Shown: positions 1 to 9,535 of the stretch, one piece after another | How positions within the stretch are numbered: the first letter of the stretch is position 1 | Layout: each line of letters begins with the position of its first letter | Origin: Vagococcus carniphilus | GTDB lineage: Bacteria; Bacillota; Bacilli; Lactobacillales; Vagococcaceae | NCBI RefSeq assembly: GCF_014397115.1 | Contig: NZ_CP060720.1 | Span: 2,372,001 to 2,436,000, forward strand | Direction: 5' to 3' | Length of the DNA: 64,000 nucleotides | The notes under the pieces: generated by a model | The model's database searches: none | Told to the model about the DNA's origin: nothing | Seen by the model: the letters and a program-made list of their open reading frames with translations, nothing else | Translations under genes and position numbers: made by a program

Positions 1-857
1 CAACCATTTTGAGCTGCTGCTTTTACCATTGAATACTCTCCACTTACGTTATAACAAATAATCGGAGCATCTGTTTTAGTTTTAGCTTCTTTTACCACAT
101 CAAGGAAAGACATACTTGGTTTAATAATAAACATGTCTGCTCCTTCTAAAATATCACTTTCCAATTCACGCATTGCTTCACGTCCATTAGCTGGATCCAT
201 TTGATATGTTTTTCTATCACCAAATTTAGGTGCACTATCAGCTGCTTCTCTAAATGGTCCATAAAAACTTGAAGCATATTTAACTGCATAAGACATAATC
301 GGGATATCAGAAAAACCTGCTTCATTTAATCCTTCTCTTATCGCATAAACAAAACCGTCCATTGCATTTGATGGTGCAATAATATCAGCACCACTTTCAG
401 CTTGACTGACAGCTGTTTTTACTAGTAACTCTAAACTTTCATCATTTTTAATCACGCCATCTTCAACAACTCCACAATGACCATGATCTGTGTATTCACA
501 AAGACAAGTATCCGCAATGACTAAAATATCTGGGTATTTTGCTTTACTAATACGAATGGCTTCTTGAACGATTCCGTGATTGTGATACGCCTGTGTTCCT
601 ACTTCATCTTTATGATCTGGAATACCAAATAGGAGAATTGACTTAATTCCCAACTCATTTAATTCATCCAATTCTTTACTAAAATCTTCTAGAGTATATT
701 GAAAGATACCAGGCATTGAGCTAATCTCTTTTGTTTCTCCTGATTCAACAACAAACATCGGATAAATTAAATCAGTTAATAATAAATGATTCTCTCTAAC
801 CATATCTCTCATATATTCTGATCTTCTTAGTCTTCTATGACGCATAAATTTTTCCAT
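1..857 (-). CDS. hemB: Porphobilinogen synthase (delta-aminolevulinic acid dehydratase), 3' end cut by window edge
   Basis: Condenses two 5-aminolevulinate molecules to porphobilinogen in the cytosol. About 285 residues are visible, and the C-terminal ~35-40 residues expected for this family (about 325 aa) lie beyond the left edge. Family hallmarks seen are the N-terminal [18 protein letters not shown] stretch, the Cys cluster in [15 protein letters not shown], the active-site [18 protein letters not shown] segment with Schiff-base Lys, and FIIKPS. ATG at 855-857 follows AAGGAGATAGAG and sits just after the hemD stop. It is the last visible gene of the B12/heme operon and supplies the same pyrrole to heme and corrin. 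Confidence 0.97.
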   Translation of the reverse strand, partial: MEKFMRHRRLRRSEYMRDMVRENHLLLTDLIYPMFVVESGETKEISSMPGIFQYTLEDFSKELDELNELGIKSILLFGIPDHKDEVGTQAYHNHGIVQEAIRISKAKYPDILVIADTCLCEYTDHGHCGVVEDGVIKNDESLELLVKTAVSQAESGADIIAPSNAMDGFVYAIREGLNEAGFSDIPIMSYAVKYASSFYGPFREAADSAPKFGDRKTYQMDPANGREAMRELESDILEGADMFIIKPSMSFLDVVKEAKTKTDAPIICYNVSGEYSMVKAAAQNG

Positions 858-858
858 T

Positions 859-1575
859 TTACTCTATCTCCTTCATTACTTCTTGATACAAGTGAGCCAT
901 ATCATAGACTTCCGCTTGTTTAAAAACTTGTTCATTTGAGGCTTCAACCGCTTTTGTTGTAATTGGTCCGATTGAGTAGATTTGCCACTGTGACAAATCA
1001 ACTTGTTCTTCTTTTGCCACTTCATAAAAATGATGCCAAATACTCGGGCTTGAAACCATCACATCTTTAATTCTATTCTCTTGAAAGACTAATTTCAATG
1101 CCTTTCTAGATTGTTCTGGAAAGATGGTTTGATAAATATGTTTTTCAATAACATGATGATGATGATTCTCTAGCTCTTTTGGAATAATATTTCTTGCTAG
1201 TACACTATTAGGTAAAAAAATAGTTTGATCTTTTTTTTCCTGATTCAGCTCTAGCCATTCCTGACTCATACATTCTGCAACCGCATGAGTTGGTTGAAAA
1301 TCAACTTTGAGTCCTCTTTTAAGTAATGCCTCTGTTGTTTTATTTCCAATCGAAGCAATCTTATACTTAGTTAAATCGAACCGGTTATCTAAAAATTTGA
1401 CCGTATTAGCACTTGTAAAAAAGACCCAATCAAAAGACTCCTCCTCCAATTGCCATTCTACAGGAACAGTGGTAATAAGAGGAATCTCTTTAATCAACAT
1501 CTCTTTTTTTAAAAATTGTTGCTTAATAACTTCCGGGCATGAGTGTTCCCGTGTGTAAAGGATTGTTTTTAACAT
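859..1575 (-). CDS. hemD: Uroporphyrinogen-III synthase (stand-alone)
   Basis: Closes hydroxymethylbilane to uroporphyrinogen III with inversion of ring D. The 238-residue product has the usual length, and shows the [21 protein letters not shown] and [12 protein letters not shown] segments typical of the two-lobed HemD fold. The family is poorly conserved, so position in hemA-hemC-hemD-hemB order carries much of the assignment. ATG at 1575 is preceded by GGAGTG at good spacing and lies inside the 3' end of hemC, a 53-base overlap suggesting coupled translation. A second HemD domain is fused to CobA at 10312-11739, so this function is duplicated in the operon. Confidence 0.9.
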   Translation of the reverse strand: MLKTILYTREHSCPEVIKQQFLKKEMLIKEIPLITTVPVEWQLEEESFDWVFFTSANTVKFLDNRFDLTKYKIASIGNKTTEALLKRGLKVDFQPTHAVAECMSQEWLELNQEKKDQTIFLPNSVLARNIIPKELENHHHHVIEKHIYQTIFPEQSRKALKLVFQENRIKDVMVSSPSIWHHFYEVAKEEQVDLSQWQIYSIGPITTKAVEASNEQVFKQAEVYDMAHLYQEVMKEIE

Positions 1576-2500
1576 AAGTTTGACACTCCTTAATTAATCT
1601 GTCAGCACCCTTTTCCTTCAGTAATTCACCTAATTGTTTTCCAGCTTGAATTGGGTCTTGATCTTGACAAATTTCTCGAATCATTTCAGTCCCGTTGTAG
1701 TTAGAAATCATGCCTTCAACAACGACATTTCCTTCTTCCACTTTAGCAAATCCACCAATTGGGAAAGTACAACTACCATCCATCGTCCGTAGAAAAGCTC
1801 TTTCAGCTTCTACAGCTATTCTAGTGTCTGAGTCATCTAGTGAATTCAGAATATCTAAAACTTCTGTATCCTCTTTACGACACTCAAGAGCAAGTGCGCC
1901 TTGACCAATTGCTGGTAAGCATTCTTTATCTGATAAGACATGGAAAAAGACGTCATCTTGAGCAACTTCTAATCTTTGAATACCTGCATGAGCTAATAAG
2001 ATAGCATCATATCTACCTTCAACTAAGCGTTTAATTCGTGTATCAATGTTTCCACGAAGAGGTAGTATTTCTAAATCTGGTCTTATTTTAAGTAGTTGAG
2101 CTTGTCGTCTTAAACTACTTGTTCCAACTTTAGCTCCTTTAGGTAAATTCTCTAATGTTTGATCCTTAACTCGAGTAATCAAACAGTCATGTGGGCTTTT
2201 TCTTTTTAACGTACAGCCTATGACTAACTCTTCTGGTATTACAGTTGGTAAATCTTTAAGACTATGGATAGCAATATCAATTTCATTTTCCATTAGTTGA
2301 TATTCTATTTCTTTTACAAAAGCTCCCTGTCCACCAATTGAAGTTAGACTTTGATCTCTTAAACGGTCTCCCTTTGTTACTATTTCAATTAATTCTAATT
2401 CTCTGTCAGGGTATTTTGCTTGAATTTCTGCCATAGCTTGTTTTGTTTGTGTTGTTGCTAACTGACTTCCTCTTGTTCCTACTCGAATCTTACGCTTCAC
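1523..2500 (-). CDS. hemC: Hydroxymethylbilane synthase (porphobilinogen deaminase)
   Basis: Polymerises four porphobilinogens to hydroxymethylbilane. The product shows RVGTRGSQLATTQT at the N terminus, HSLKDLPT with the catalytic Asp, GTSSLRRQAQL and GNIDTR cofactor-binding segments, and DGSCTFP whose Cys (about residue 244) carries the dipyrromethane cofactor. An ATG at 2506 sits only one or two bases after the GAGGAG ribosome site, while the GTG at 2498-2500 is seven bases away, so I take the GTG; the difference is two residues. It overlaps hemA by about ten bases. Confidence 0.95.
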   Translation of the reverse strand: MKRKIRVGTRGSQLATTQTKQAMAEIQAKYPDRELELIEIVTKGDRLRDQSLTSIGGQGAFVKEIEYQLMENEIDIAIHSLKDLPTVIPEELVIGCTLKRKSPHDCLITRVKDQTLENLPKGAKVGTSSLRRQAQLLKIRPDLEILPLRGNIDTRIKRLVEGRYDAILLAHAGIQRLEVAQDDVFFHVLSDKECLPAIGQGALALECRKEDTEVLDILNSLDDSDTRIAVEAERAFLRTMDGSCTFPIGGFAKVEEGNVVVEGMISNYNGTEMIREICQDQDPIQAGKQLGELLKEKGADRLIKECQTYVKNNPLHTGTLMPGSY

Positions 2501-3776
2501 GCTCATTCTCCTCTTCTAACTGAATACCAAAAATTCGTTTAAATAACGCAATATCATAAGCAGCATTTTCTTCTGTTGATAGTTCTTTAATTTCTCGAAT
2601 TGGTGTTCTTAATGCTTGATTCACAATACTCTTCATGTGTTTTCTAATAATTTTAACTTCACGATCAGATAAGTCTGGTAACTTACTTTGTAAACTATTA
2701 AGAGCATTTTCTTCTGCTTCTAACGTTGTACGGCGAAGTTCCTTAATCGCTGGAATAATTCCTAATTGTTTTTCCCACTCTTCAAATTCAGACACAGCAG
2801 TATTAACTTCATCTGCAACTTGAAGCATGATTTCTTCACGTCTTTTAGCATTTTGATTAATTCTTTCACTGATGCTATCAACATTATACAAGGTAACTTC
2901 TTCAATCAATTGACAGTGAGGATTAATGTTACGTGGAACCCCTAAATCAAATAATAATAATGATTTTTCAAAAGTCACTTCTGACAACAAATCTTTTGTA
3001 ATAAAAGAATGTTCCGTTGAAACAGCAGATATTAATATATCCGCTTGATCCAAATGATTTGTCAATTCACTTAAGGGATGACAATTAGTTGTAAGAGATG
3101 ATAAAGACGCTATTTTTTCAGCATTTTCTACTGTTCGATTAAAAATAGTTACTTCTCCGACATTAAAATTATCTAGATTTTTAAGAACCAATTGACTCAT
3201 TTGACCTGCACCAACTACAAATAAATGCTTGTCTGACAAATCTTGACATTCTTCTTTAGCAATCTGCAAAGCAGAATGACTTAATGAGGCAGATGAATCA
3301 TTAAATTTATATAAATGATGCATTTTTTTTGAAAAACTAATCATCTCATTAAATAACTTATTGAAAATTGTTCCCGTTGTTCCTGCTTGTTGTGCTTCAA
3401 GAAAACTTGTTTTTAATTGACCTAGAATTTGAGTTTCTCCAAGAACGGCTGAATCTAATCCACAGCCTAATCTAAAACAATGAGTCAAGGCTTCATGACC
3501 TTCTTTAAATTCTAAATAATTCGATAGTTCTTCTGCTTCTACTCCAAAAAAATCGGCTAAAAAGTGTTTAGTATAATATTTACCAGTATGTAACTGGTCC
3601 ACAACTACATAAATTTCAGTTCGATTACAGGTACTAATAATGACATTTTCTAAAACACTTTTTGTTTGAAATAATTCTTTATTCGCTGCTGTGATATCTT
3701 GATTAAGAAAAGTAACTTTTTCTCTTAATCTCACTGGCGTATTTTTATAAGTTAATCCGACATATAAAACGTGCAT
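2490..3776 (-). CDS. hemA: Glutamyl-tRNA reductase
   Basis: Reduces glutamyl-tRNA(Glu) to glutamate-1-semialdehyde with NADPH, the committed step of C5 tetrapyrrole synthesis. The start is ATG at 3774-3776 (MHVLYVGLTYK); upstream in-frame codons do not match the family. Residues 48-56 read STCNRTEIY with catalytic Cys50. Later come the VLGETQILGQ tRNA-recognition segment, the VVGAGQMS nucleotide-binding loop and a C-terminal dimerisation helix region. At 428 aa it has normal length. hemL (glutamate-1-semialdehyde aminotransferase) is not in the window and may lie beyond the left edge. Confidence 0.97.
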   Translation of the reverse strand: MHVLYVGLTYKNTPVRLREKVTFLNQDITAANKELFQTKSVLENVIISTCNRTEIYVVVDQLHTGKYYTKHFLADFFGVEAEELSNYLEFKEGHEALTHCFRLGCGLDSAVLGETQILGQLKTSFLEAQQAGTTGTIFNKLFNEMISFSKKMHHLYKFNDSSASLSHSALQIAKEECQDLSDKHLFVVGAGQMSQLVLKNLDNFNVGEVTIFNRTVENAEKIASLSSLTTNCHPLSELTNHLDQADILISAVSTEHSFITKDLLSEVTFEKSLLLFDLGVPRNINPHCQLIEEVTLYNVDSISERINQNAKRREEIMLQVADEVNTAVSEFEEWEKQLGIIPAIKELRRTTLEAEENALNSLQSKLPDLSDREVKIIRKHMKSIVNQALRTPIREIKELSTEENAAYDIALFKRIFGIQLEEENEREA

Positions 3777-3789
3777 AACTTTTGACTCC

Positions 3790-4224
3790 TTATTTGTTTT
3801 CCAACCATTCTTGCAATTCAATTCTTGTTTTTTTAGCAACTAGAGGCGATGCCCCTTCTGTTGATATCCCGATTTTTAACCCATCGTGTTTAATCATCGA
3901 CATATTATAAAACTCAGATATTTCTTTATTACTTACAACATTTACAATTTGAGAAGGTAGTGCTTCTTCTAATATTTGTTCATTTAATGGTTTATCATCT
4001 GTACAGGCAAAAATTAATGAAGCTGAAGGAAAAATATCTCCTGTTTCATATTTTTTTTGAATCCACGTGACTTTTGTCGCATCAATTCCTTCATCAAGAG
4101 TTGGACTAATAATGGTAATGATAGCTTCTTCGCTAATTAGTCCTTTGACTTTTCTAGCAGCAATCTTTCCTCCCCCAACGATTAATACTTCTTTATTCTT
4201 TAGATTTACTGTTATTGGATACAC
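3790..4224 (-). CDS. Precorrin-2 dehydrogenase (Met8/CysG-N/SirC type)
   Basis: NAD-dependent oxidation of precorrin-2 to sirohydrochlorin, the substrate of the cobaltochelatase CbiK encoded in this operon. The product is about 144 aa with MYPITVNLKNKEVLIVGGGK at the N terminus, a Rossmann GGGKIAARK at residues 17-25, and ACTDDKPLNEQI, as in the N-terminal domain of CysG and Met8. I chose GTG at 4222-4224 because AGAGGTG precedes it at good spacing and family members begin at this point. There is no C-terminal methyltransferase domain; that activity is in CobA-HemD. It overlaps the adenosyltransferase gene upstream by about 30 bases. Confidence 0.9.
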   Translation of the reverse strand: MYPITVNLKNKEVLIVGGGKIAARKVKGLISEEAIITIISPTLDEGIDATKVTWIQKKYETGDIFPSASLIFACTDDKPLNEQILEEALPSQIVNVVSNKEISEFYNMSMIKHDGLKIGISTEGASPLVAKKTRIELQEWLENK

Positions 4225-4798
4225 GTTTTTCACCTCTTGAAAAGACTTTTGGACTATTTTGATAATCAATTTCTACTTCACCTGACTGAGAGTTTATCCA
4301 TCTTGCTAGAACAAAAAAATAATCAGATAAACGGTTTAAAGCAATCAACACTTCTTGGTTGACGTCTTCCTGTTCATCAACCAGAAAAACCACGCAACGT
4401 TCTGCTCTTCTTGTAACGGTTCTAGCCATTTGAATACAACTAGCAAATGGAGTGCCTCCTGGTAAAATGAATTTATTGATTTTTGGACACTCTGCCCAAT
4501 ACGCATCAATTCGTTGTTCTAACCATGTTGCTTTATCCCCTGTTACTTTATAAGGTCTCATCTCTTTTTTTGGAACTGCTAAGTCACTAGAGCAATCAAA
4601 AATCAATTGTTGTACTTCAATCAATTCAGGTTTTAAGTCTTGATGAGCTTCATCAAGTAAAGAAATGGCATGTCCAAGTAAAGAACATAATTCATCTGTT
4701 GTTCCATAAGCTTCAACACGAGGATGGTATTTTTTTACCTTTTCACCACCAACAAGCTTAGTCATTCCTCTATCTCCGCCTCGAGTGTAAACTGCCAT
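4193..4798 (-). CDS. PduO-type ATP:cob(I)alamin adenosyltransferase
   Basis: Transfers 5'-deoxyadenosyl from ATP to Co(I) corrinoid to make coenzyme B12 or its precursors. The N terminus TRGGDRGMTKLVGGEKVKK and the later RTVTRRAERCVVFL and LNRLSDYFFVLAR motifs are the ATP- and corrin-binding signatures of PduO-type enzymes. ATG at 4798 follows GAGGAGGAATAAA. It lies two bases after cbiP, so it probably serves de novo synthesis. A second PduO-type enzyme at 39377-39940 lies in the eut block. The 201-aa length is normal. The extended C-terminal tail overlaps the dehydrogenase start. Confidence 0.93.
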   Translation of the reverse strand: MAVYTRGGDRGMTKLVGGEKVKKYHPRVEAYGTTDELCSLLGHAISLLDEAHQDLKPELIEVQQLIFDCSSDLAVPKKEMRPYKVTGDKATWLEQRIDAYWAECPKINKFILPGGTPFASCIQMARTVTRRAERCVVFLVDEQEDVNQEVLIALNRLSDYFFVLARWINSQSGEVEIDYQNSPKVFSRGEKRVSNNSKSKE

Positions 4799-4799
4799 T

Positions 4800-6299
4800 T
4801 TATTCCTCCTCAGATTGATTCACAATCTCATAAATTTTTTCCATATCTAAGCTTTCTCTTAATGAGTCTGCTAATTTATCATATTGCTCAGCTTTAAAAT
4901 CTTTATATTCCTGAGTGATATGATTTAAAGGTTCTAACCCTTTATTTTTTCTGACTTTATTTAAGAAATCACGTCTAAACTCACTGCCATCAAACACGCC
5001 GTGCAAGTAAGTTCCGTATACTTTACCATCTTCACTAACGGCACCGTCTAAACGATCAACTTCTTTATTATTCTCTGTTGTGATGTGAGCAAATGGTTCC
5101 ACGCCTTTTAAAGTCGTTTCTCCCATATGTATTTCATACCCTGTTACTTCAAGCACATCTCGTTTTCCTTTAACTTGAGCAGTCACTTTTGTTTCCAGCA
5201 TCGTTGTTTCAACTGGTAGAAGACCTAATCCTTTCGTTGAACCTGTTGAAGATTCGACTTGATTTGGATCAAATAATTCTTCTCCTAGTAATTGATAGCC
5301 GCCACAAATACCAAAAATATAAGTACCCTTTTGTCTTAGCAACTTGATTTCATTAGCTAAGCCGCTTTCTTCTAAGTAAAGACTATCTTCAAGTGTGTTT
5401 TTACTTCCAGGAATAAGTAGAACATCTGGATTTCCAATCACATCCCCTGGAAACACATATCTTAATGACACATCAGGTTCTAACTCTAGACTATTAAAGT
5501 CAGTGAAATTAGAAATTTTACTTAAAGAAACAACTGCCACATCAAGCTCTTTATTATTATCATAATGACGATTAACATTTTTTAAAGCGACGCTATCTTC
5601 GTCTTCAATTTTGAAATCACCATAAGGAATCACACCTAAAACTGGTACATTGGTTAATTTTTCAATCATCTCTAAACCAGGTGTTAATAAAGCTTTATCG
5701 CCTCTGAATTTGTTAATAATAACGCCTTTAACACGAGCTCTTTCTTCCGGCTCTAACAACTCGATTGTGCCATAAATTGATGCAAACACACCACCGCGAT
5801 CAATATCAGCGACTAAAACAACAGGTGCATCAGCTATTCTAGCCATTCCCATATTAGCAATATCACGGCTATTTAAATTAATTTCTGCTGGACTACCAGC
5901 ACCTTCAATGACAATTACATCGTTTTCTGCCCCTAATTCTTGATACAACTCAGAAATTTTTCCACTTAATGTCGGTTTAAATTCATGGTATTCAACAGCG
6001 TCCATGTTATCTAAAACTTTTCCATTAAAAATAACTTGAGATTTTCTATCTGAAGTTGGTTTTAATAGCACTGGATTCATTCTTACATCAGGTTCTTTTC
6101 CCGCTGCTTCAGACTGAAAAACTTGTGCTCTTCCCATCTCATGTCCCGTTAAGGTGATATAGGAATTAAGTGCCATATTTTGTGACTTAAAAGGAACAAC
6201 TTCTAATCCATCTTGATAAAAAATTCGGCATAGACCTGCCACTAAAATACTCTTACCAACATCTGACGCTGTTCCTTGAATCATAATACTTTTAACCAT
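4800..6299 (-). CDS. cbiP: Cobyric acid synthase
   Basis: ATP- and glutamine-dependent amidation of adenosylcobyrinic a,c-diamide at four side-chain carboxylates (b, d, e, g). The 499-aa product begins IMIQGTASDVGKS (P-loop-like), has the DIDRGGVFASIYGT segment of the dethiobiotin-synthetase fold, and a C-terminal class I glutaminase domain with nucleophile Cys in FGICGGYQLLG and His in YGTYLHGVFD. I set the start at ATG 6297-6299 after GGGGGATAAG; the 15 upstream in-frame residues do not fit the family. It is separated from cbiO by only four bases. Confidence 0.97.
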   Translation of the reverse strand: MVKSIMIQGTASDVGKSILVAGLCRIFYQDGLEVVPFKSQNMALNSYITLTGHEMGRAQVFQSEAAGKEPDVRMNPVLLKPTSDRKSQVIFNGKVLDNMDAVEYHEFKPTLSGKISELYQELGAENDVIVIEGAGSPAEINLNSRDIANMGMARIADAPVVLVADIDRGGVFASIYGTIELLEPEERARVKGVIINKFRGDKALLTPGLEMIEKLTNVPVLGVIPYGDFKIEDEDSVALKNVNRHYDNNKELDVAVVSLSKISNFTDFNSLELEPDVSLRYVFPGDVIGNPDVLLIPGSKNTLEDSLYLEESGLANEIKLLRQKGTYIFGICGGYQLLGEELFDPNQVESSTGSTKGLGLLPVETTMLETKVTAQVKGKRDVLEVTGYEIHMGETTLKGVEPFAHITTENNKEVDRLDGAVSEDGKVYGTYLHGVFDGSEFRRDFLNKVRKNKGLEPLNHITQEYKDFKAEQYDKLADSLRESLDMEKIYEIVNQSEEE

Positions 6300-6303
6300 T
6301 AAC

Positions 6304-7107
6304 TTATCCCCCAACTCTTGAATTTTTATAGAATGAGTCCTCATCTTTATAAAGAGGAATATCTAATTGTTGATGCATTTTAACCAACCAAGGTTGTTCC
6401 AACTTAGCATCAAGTAATAATTCTCTATCTAAAAATATTTTATCTTTCGTTCCTTCTAAAATAAGGGAACCTTGTTTAATGACATAAAAGTACTCACATA
6501 CTTCATACATTAAATCCATATCATGACTTGATAGGATTACTTTTTTATTTTCTGAAATTAATCGCTTAATAATTTCAATCATATGTCCTCTACCAGCAGG
6601 ATCTAGTCCTGCGGTTGGCTCATCTAACAAAATCCATTCTGTCTCTAGAACAATCACACTTGCAATGGCTACACGTTTTTTTTGACCATAGCTCAAATAT
6701 TGAATTGGTTTATTTCTTAAATGTTGAATGTCTAACAAGTCAAATGCTTTATTCATCCTCCTAGCAATCTCATCTTCTGAAACAGCTAAGTTCTTCAAGG
6801 CAAATGCCACATCATCTTCAACGATTGAATAAAACATTTGCTGTTCAGGTTCCTGAAAAACCATTCCTACATTTTTACGAAATTCAGTTAAACTTTTCTT
6901 CTTATAATCTAACTCTTTTTCATTAAAAATAATCTTTCCTTTTGTTGGCTTTAATAGACCAACAATCGTTTGAAATAAAGTAGATTTTCCTGAACCATTG
7001 GCTCCTATGATACCGATTGGTGTATTCGTATCAAACGTCATACAAATATCATTTAATACCTGATTTTTCTTATCATAAGAAACACAAACATTTTCAATTT
7101 TTAACAT
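6304..7107 (-). CDS. cbiO: Cobalt ECF transporter ATPase CbiO
   Basis: ATP-binding subunit powering the CbiMNQ cobalt importer at the inner face of the membrane. Walker A GANGSGKST, Q-loop FQEPEQQMF, signature LSYGQKKRVAIA and Walker B WILLDEPTAGLDP are all intact. ATG at 7107 is chosen because AGAAGG precedes it and MLKIENVCVSYD is the usual N terminus. It follows cbiQ by 14 bases. A single ATPase gene is typical of CbiMNQO, in contrast to the paired EcfA/EcfA' of shared ECF modules. Confidence 0.96.
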   Translation of the reverse strand: MLKIENVCVSYDKKNQVLNDICMTFDTNTPIGIIGANGSGKSTLFQTIVGLLKPTKGKIIFNEKELDYKKKSLTEFRKNVGMVFQEPEQQMFYSIVEDDVAFALKNLAVSEDEIARRMNKAFDLLDIQHLRNKPIQYLSYGQKKRVAIASVIVLETEWILLDEPTAGLDPAGRGHMIEIIKRLISENKKVILSSHDMDLMYEVCEYFYVIKQGSLILEGTKDKIFLDRELLLDAKLEQPWLVKMHQQLDIPLYKDEDSFYKNSRVGG

Positions 7108-7121
7108 AATTAAACCTTCTT

Positions 7122-7802
7122 TCAATCTAGAGGAAAATCGCCATTAAAAAACTTCATCTCAAGAGCTATCATCATTTGTTTATACCTAGCCATACTTTGA
7201 ACAAATAACACTCTAAATAATAATCCAAGAGATTGATAACTTGTTCTTAACGTTTGATAACCAAATCGAATGTTTTGAGACTGATGAATTAGAAGCATCT
7301 CATCCAGTAAAATAAAAATAAAACGATACATCAACATAGTAATTTCAATTAAGTAGCTTGGCAGATGACACTTTCTCAATACCAGTAAAATTTGATTGAA
7401 AGGCACACTCATTGAATAAAAATAGGTACAAGCTAAACAACCAAACGACCTAAAAAAGAGTTTATATCCCATCATTAAAGAGGCTTCATTAGCTCCAATA
7501 TATCTCCCAAATAAGTGAGCTGAAAAAATCAGCTCACTTTTTGAGTTTGATATTGTTAAAATAATTGTTATGAAACTAACTAGTAAAAAAGGTAATGGAA
7601 CTAATAACCACTTTAAGTATCGTCTAACTGATATTTGTGCCGTATAAATGGTTGCAATTCCGATAACTATAATACCTATCATTTGAAAAATAGGCGGCAG
7701 AGCAAACATATAAACAAGCAAAAGCAGATAGCAAATTGACTTAGCAACTGGTGAAACATCCCTTAATTTACTTTCATAAGCAATCTTATCAATCAATAAC
7801 AT
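7122..7802 (-). CDS. cbiQ: Cobalt ECF transporter transmembrane subunit CbiQ
   Basis: Integral membrane coupling (T) subunit of the cobalt importer. The 226-aa product has several hydrophobic segments (about residues 20-75, 105-125 and 150-165) and a charged C-terminal region with the MARYKQMMIALEMKFFNG coupling-helix type sequence that contacts CbiO. It overlaps the end of cbiN by 14 bases, in the conserved M-N-Q-O order. Confidence 0.94.
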   Translation of the reverse strand: MLLIDKIAYESKLRDVSPVAKSICYLLLLVYMFALPPIFQMIGIIVIGIATIYTAQISVRRYLKWLLVPLPFLLVSFITIILTISNSKSELIFSAHLFGRYIGANEASLMMGYKLFFRSFGCLACTYFYSMSVPFNQILLVLRKCHLPSYLIEITMLMYRFIFILLDEMLLIHQSQNIRFGYQTLRTSYQSLGLLFRVLFVQSMARYKQMMIALEMKFFNGDFPLD

Positions 7803-8085
7803 TTTTATTTTTACCTTTATTAAAGCCTATAACATAAGCGATAATAGCTGCTCCAATACTTCCTTGAAGCGTAAATAATAAACTTTCTATTTCCCCACTT
7901 TTTGGTTCGATTAATGGCTCAAACCAAGGTTCATAATCTGGTTGAATTTCAGTAATCATTTCTTCTGCTGCACCATCTGAACCTTCAAATTCACCTTTTG
8001 GTTGTAGTAAAAGTGCTCCAATCACTAATACAACAATAGCAAGAAGCATGATAATGTTAGCTTTAGTTTTACTATTTTTTTTCAT
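7789..8085 (-). CDS. cbiN: Cobalt transport accessory protein CbiN
   Basis: Small membrane protein that stimulates Co(II) uptake by CbiM. The 98-aa product has two membrane segments (about residues 10-27 and 70-88) around an acidic outside loop with EPWFEPLIEPKSGEIESLLF, the conserved CbiN core. ATG at 8085 follows GGAGGAA, and the gene overlaps the cbiM stop by four bases. Confidence 0.95.
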   Translation of the reverse strand: MKKNSKTKANIIMLLAIVVLVIGALLLQPKGEFEGSDGAAEEMITEIQPDYEPWFEPLIEPKSGEIESLLFTLQGSIGAAIIAYVIGFNKGKNKNVID

Positions 8086-8816
8086 CGTAAAATTCCTCCT
8101 TGTTCTTTCAGGCTAGAAGTTAATAAGTTATAGATAACAACAGTTAATAAGCCTTCAGCAATACCAATTGGAATTTGAGTAAATAAGAATACTCCCATGA
8201 ATTTAACAACAGCTCCCATAATACCTGTACTTGGATCTGGGAAGACAATACCTAATTGAATAGAAGTCATCAAGTAAGTTGCGATATCAGCAATAAATGC
8301 ACACATGAACAAACTAACTGATTTACTAGTATTCATTTTTTTACAAAGTTGATAAACACCATAACCGACAAAGGGTCCAACAACTGCCATAGAAAATGCA
8401 TTAGCACCTAATGTTGTAATTCCCCCATGAGCTAAGAACAAAGCTTGGAAAAGTAAACAAATAGTTCCTAAAACACTAATAACAGCTGGCCCAAAAATAG
8501 CAGTTCCTAAACCAACACCAGTTGGATGAGAAGTTGATCCTGTTACTGATGGAATTTTTAAAGCGGATAAGACAAAAATAAGTGCACCACTCAAGGCTAA
8601 TAAAACTTTGTTTTGTTTATCAGCTTGAACAATTTTTTTCATTTGCATCAATCCATAAATGAAGAATGGTGCAAAAGCAACATACCAAAAAATACTCCAA
8701 CCAACTGGTAAAAAACCTTCCATAATATGCATTGCATGTGCTTCTTGCGGTAATATCGTTACTAACATGGCAACAAGAACTAGTCCCATTGCTAACTTTT
8801 TCATTAATTTTTTCAT
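8082..8816 (-). CDS. cbiM: Cobalt ECF transporter S component CbiM
   Basis: Substrate-binding membrane subunit for Co(II). A signal peptide of about 28 residues ends in AHA, and the mature chain would begin MHIMEGFLPVGW; the new N terminus with its His is the known metal ligand of this family. Later membrane segments include the GSTSHPTGVGLGTAIFGP loop with a further conserved His. The product has 244 aa, and ATG at 8816 follows AAAGGAG. With cbiN, cbiQ and cbiO it forms a complete cobalt importer inside the riboswitch-controlled B12 operon. Confidence 0.96.
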   Translation of the reverse strand: MKKLMKKLAMGLVLVAMLVTILPQEAHAMHIMEGFLPVGWSIFWYVAFAPFFIYGLMQMKKIVQADKQNKVLLALSGALIFVLSALKIPSVTGSTSHPTGVGLGTAIFGPAVISVLGTICLLFQALFLAHGGITTLGANAFSMAVVGPFVGYGVYQLCKKMNTSKSVSLFMCAFIADIATYLMTSIQLGIVFPDPSTGIMGAVVKFMGVFLFTQIPIGIAEGLLTVVIYNLLTSSLKEQGGILR

Positions 8817-8830
8817 CGTACTAATCTCCT

Positions 8831-9535
8831 TTATATTTTTCTTGTTTTATAGACAATAATTGTTGAAAAATATGAAATTCGCTCAGTTTCATCAAGGTCT
8901 TCTAAGCCCATTATTATTTTTTCATCTTCCATTGATGCATTACTAATTAATACAGAAGAAGCTAATAAACCTTTTTCTTCCAATAATTTTTTGATTTTTG
9001 GAAGTTCAATTGATACTTTCATAATAATGACTGTAGAAAAAGTTTCTAAAGCTGTGTTTATAACATTTTCACTTGCGGTTGCTGGAACAACTGAATAGGT
9101 TTCTTCATCCATGACAAGAGGAATCTGTAAAGCATTTGACATACTACAGAATGAAGAAATGCCAGGAATTGTTTCCGTTTCAATATGATCTGATAATCTT
9201 TCTAGTAAATAACTATAAGTGCTATACACCATAGGATCTCCTAAAGTTATAAAACCAACGTTTTTGCCAGCTTTAACTTCCTCTAAGATTTCATTTGCAA
9301 TATCATTCCAAGCATTCTCTTTTTCAGATAAATCATTGACCATTGGAAAATGACGTTGCTTGATTTCTAATGTTTCGGGTAAATAAGGAGAAACGATTGA
9401 TAATGCCAAACTCTTCCCTTTTTTCTTTGGTTCTGGTGTATACAGACAATCAATCATCTCTAAAGTTTTTTTACCTTTGACGGTCAAAAGTTCTGAATCA
9501 CCAGGCCCTGTTCCGATTCCATAAAATTTAGCCAT
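8831..9535 (-). CDS. cbiL: Cobalt-precorrin-2 C20-methyltransferase
   Basis: SAM-dependent methylation at C20 of cobalt-factor II in the anaerobic corrin pathway. The 234-aa product shows the tetrapyrrole methylase motifs YGIGTGPGDSELLTVKG (residues 4-20), FITLGDPMVYSTYSYL and ETIPGISSFCSMSN. The YSTYSY segment is characteristic of the CbiL/CobI branch. ATG at 9535 overlaps nothing and follows GAAGGTGG. Confidence 0.94.
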   Translation of the reverse strand: MAKFYGIGTGPGDSELLTVKGKKTLEMIDCLYTPEPKKKGKSLALSIVSPYLPETLEIKQRHFPMVNDLSEKENAWNDIANEILEEVKAGKNVGFITLGDPMVYSTYSYLLERLSDHIETETIPGISSFCSMSNALQIPLVMDEETYSVVPATASENVINTALETFSTVIIMKVSIELPKIKKLLEEKGLLASSVLISNASMEDEKIIMGLEDLDETERISYFSTIIVYKTRKI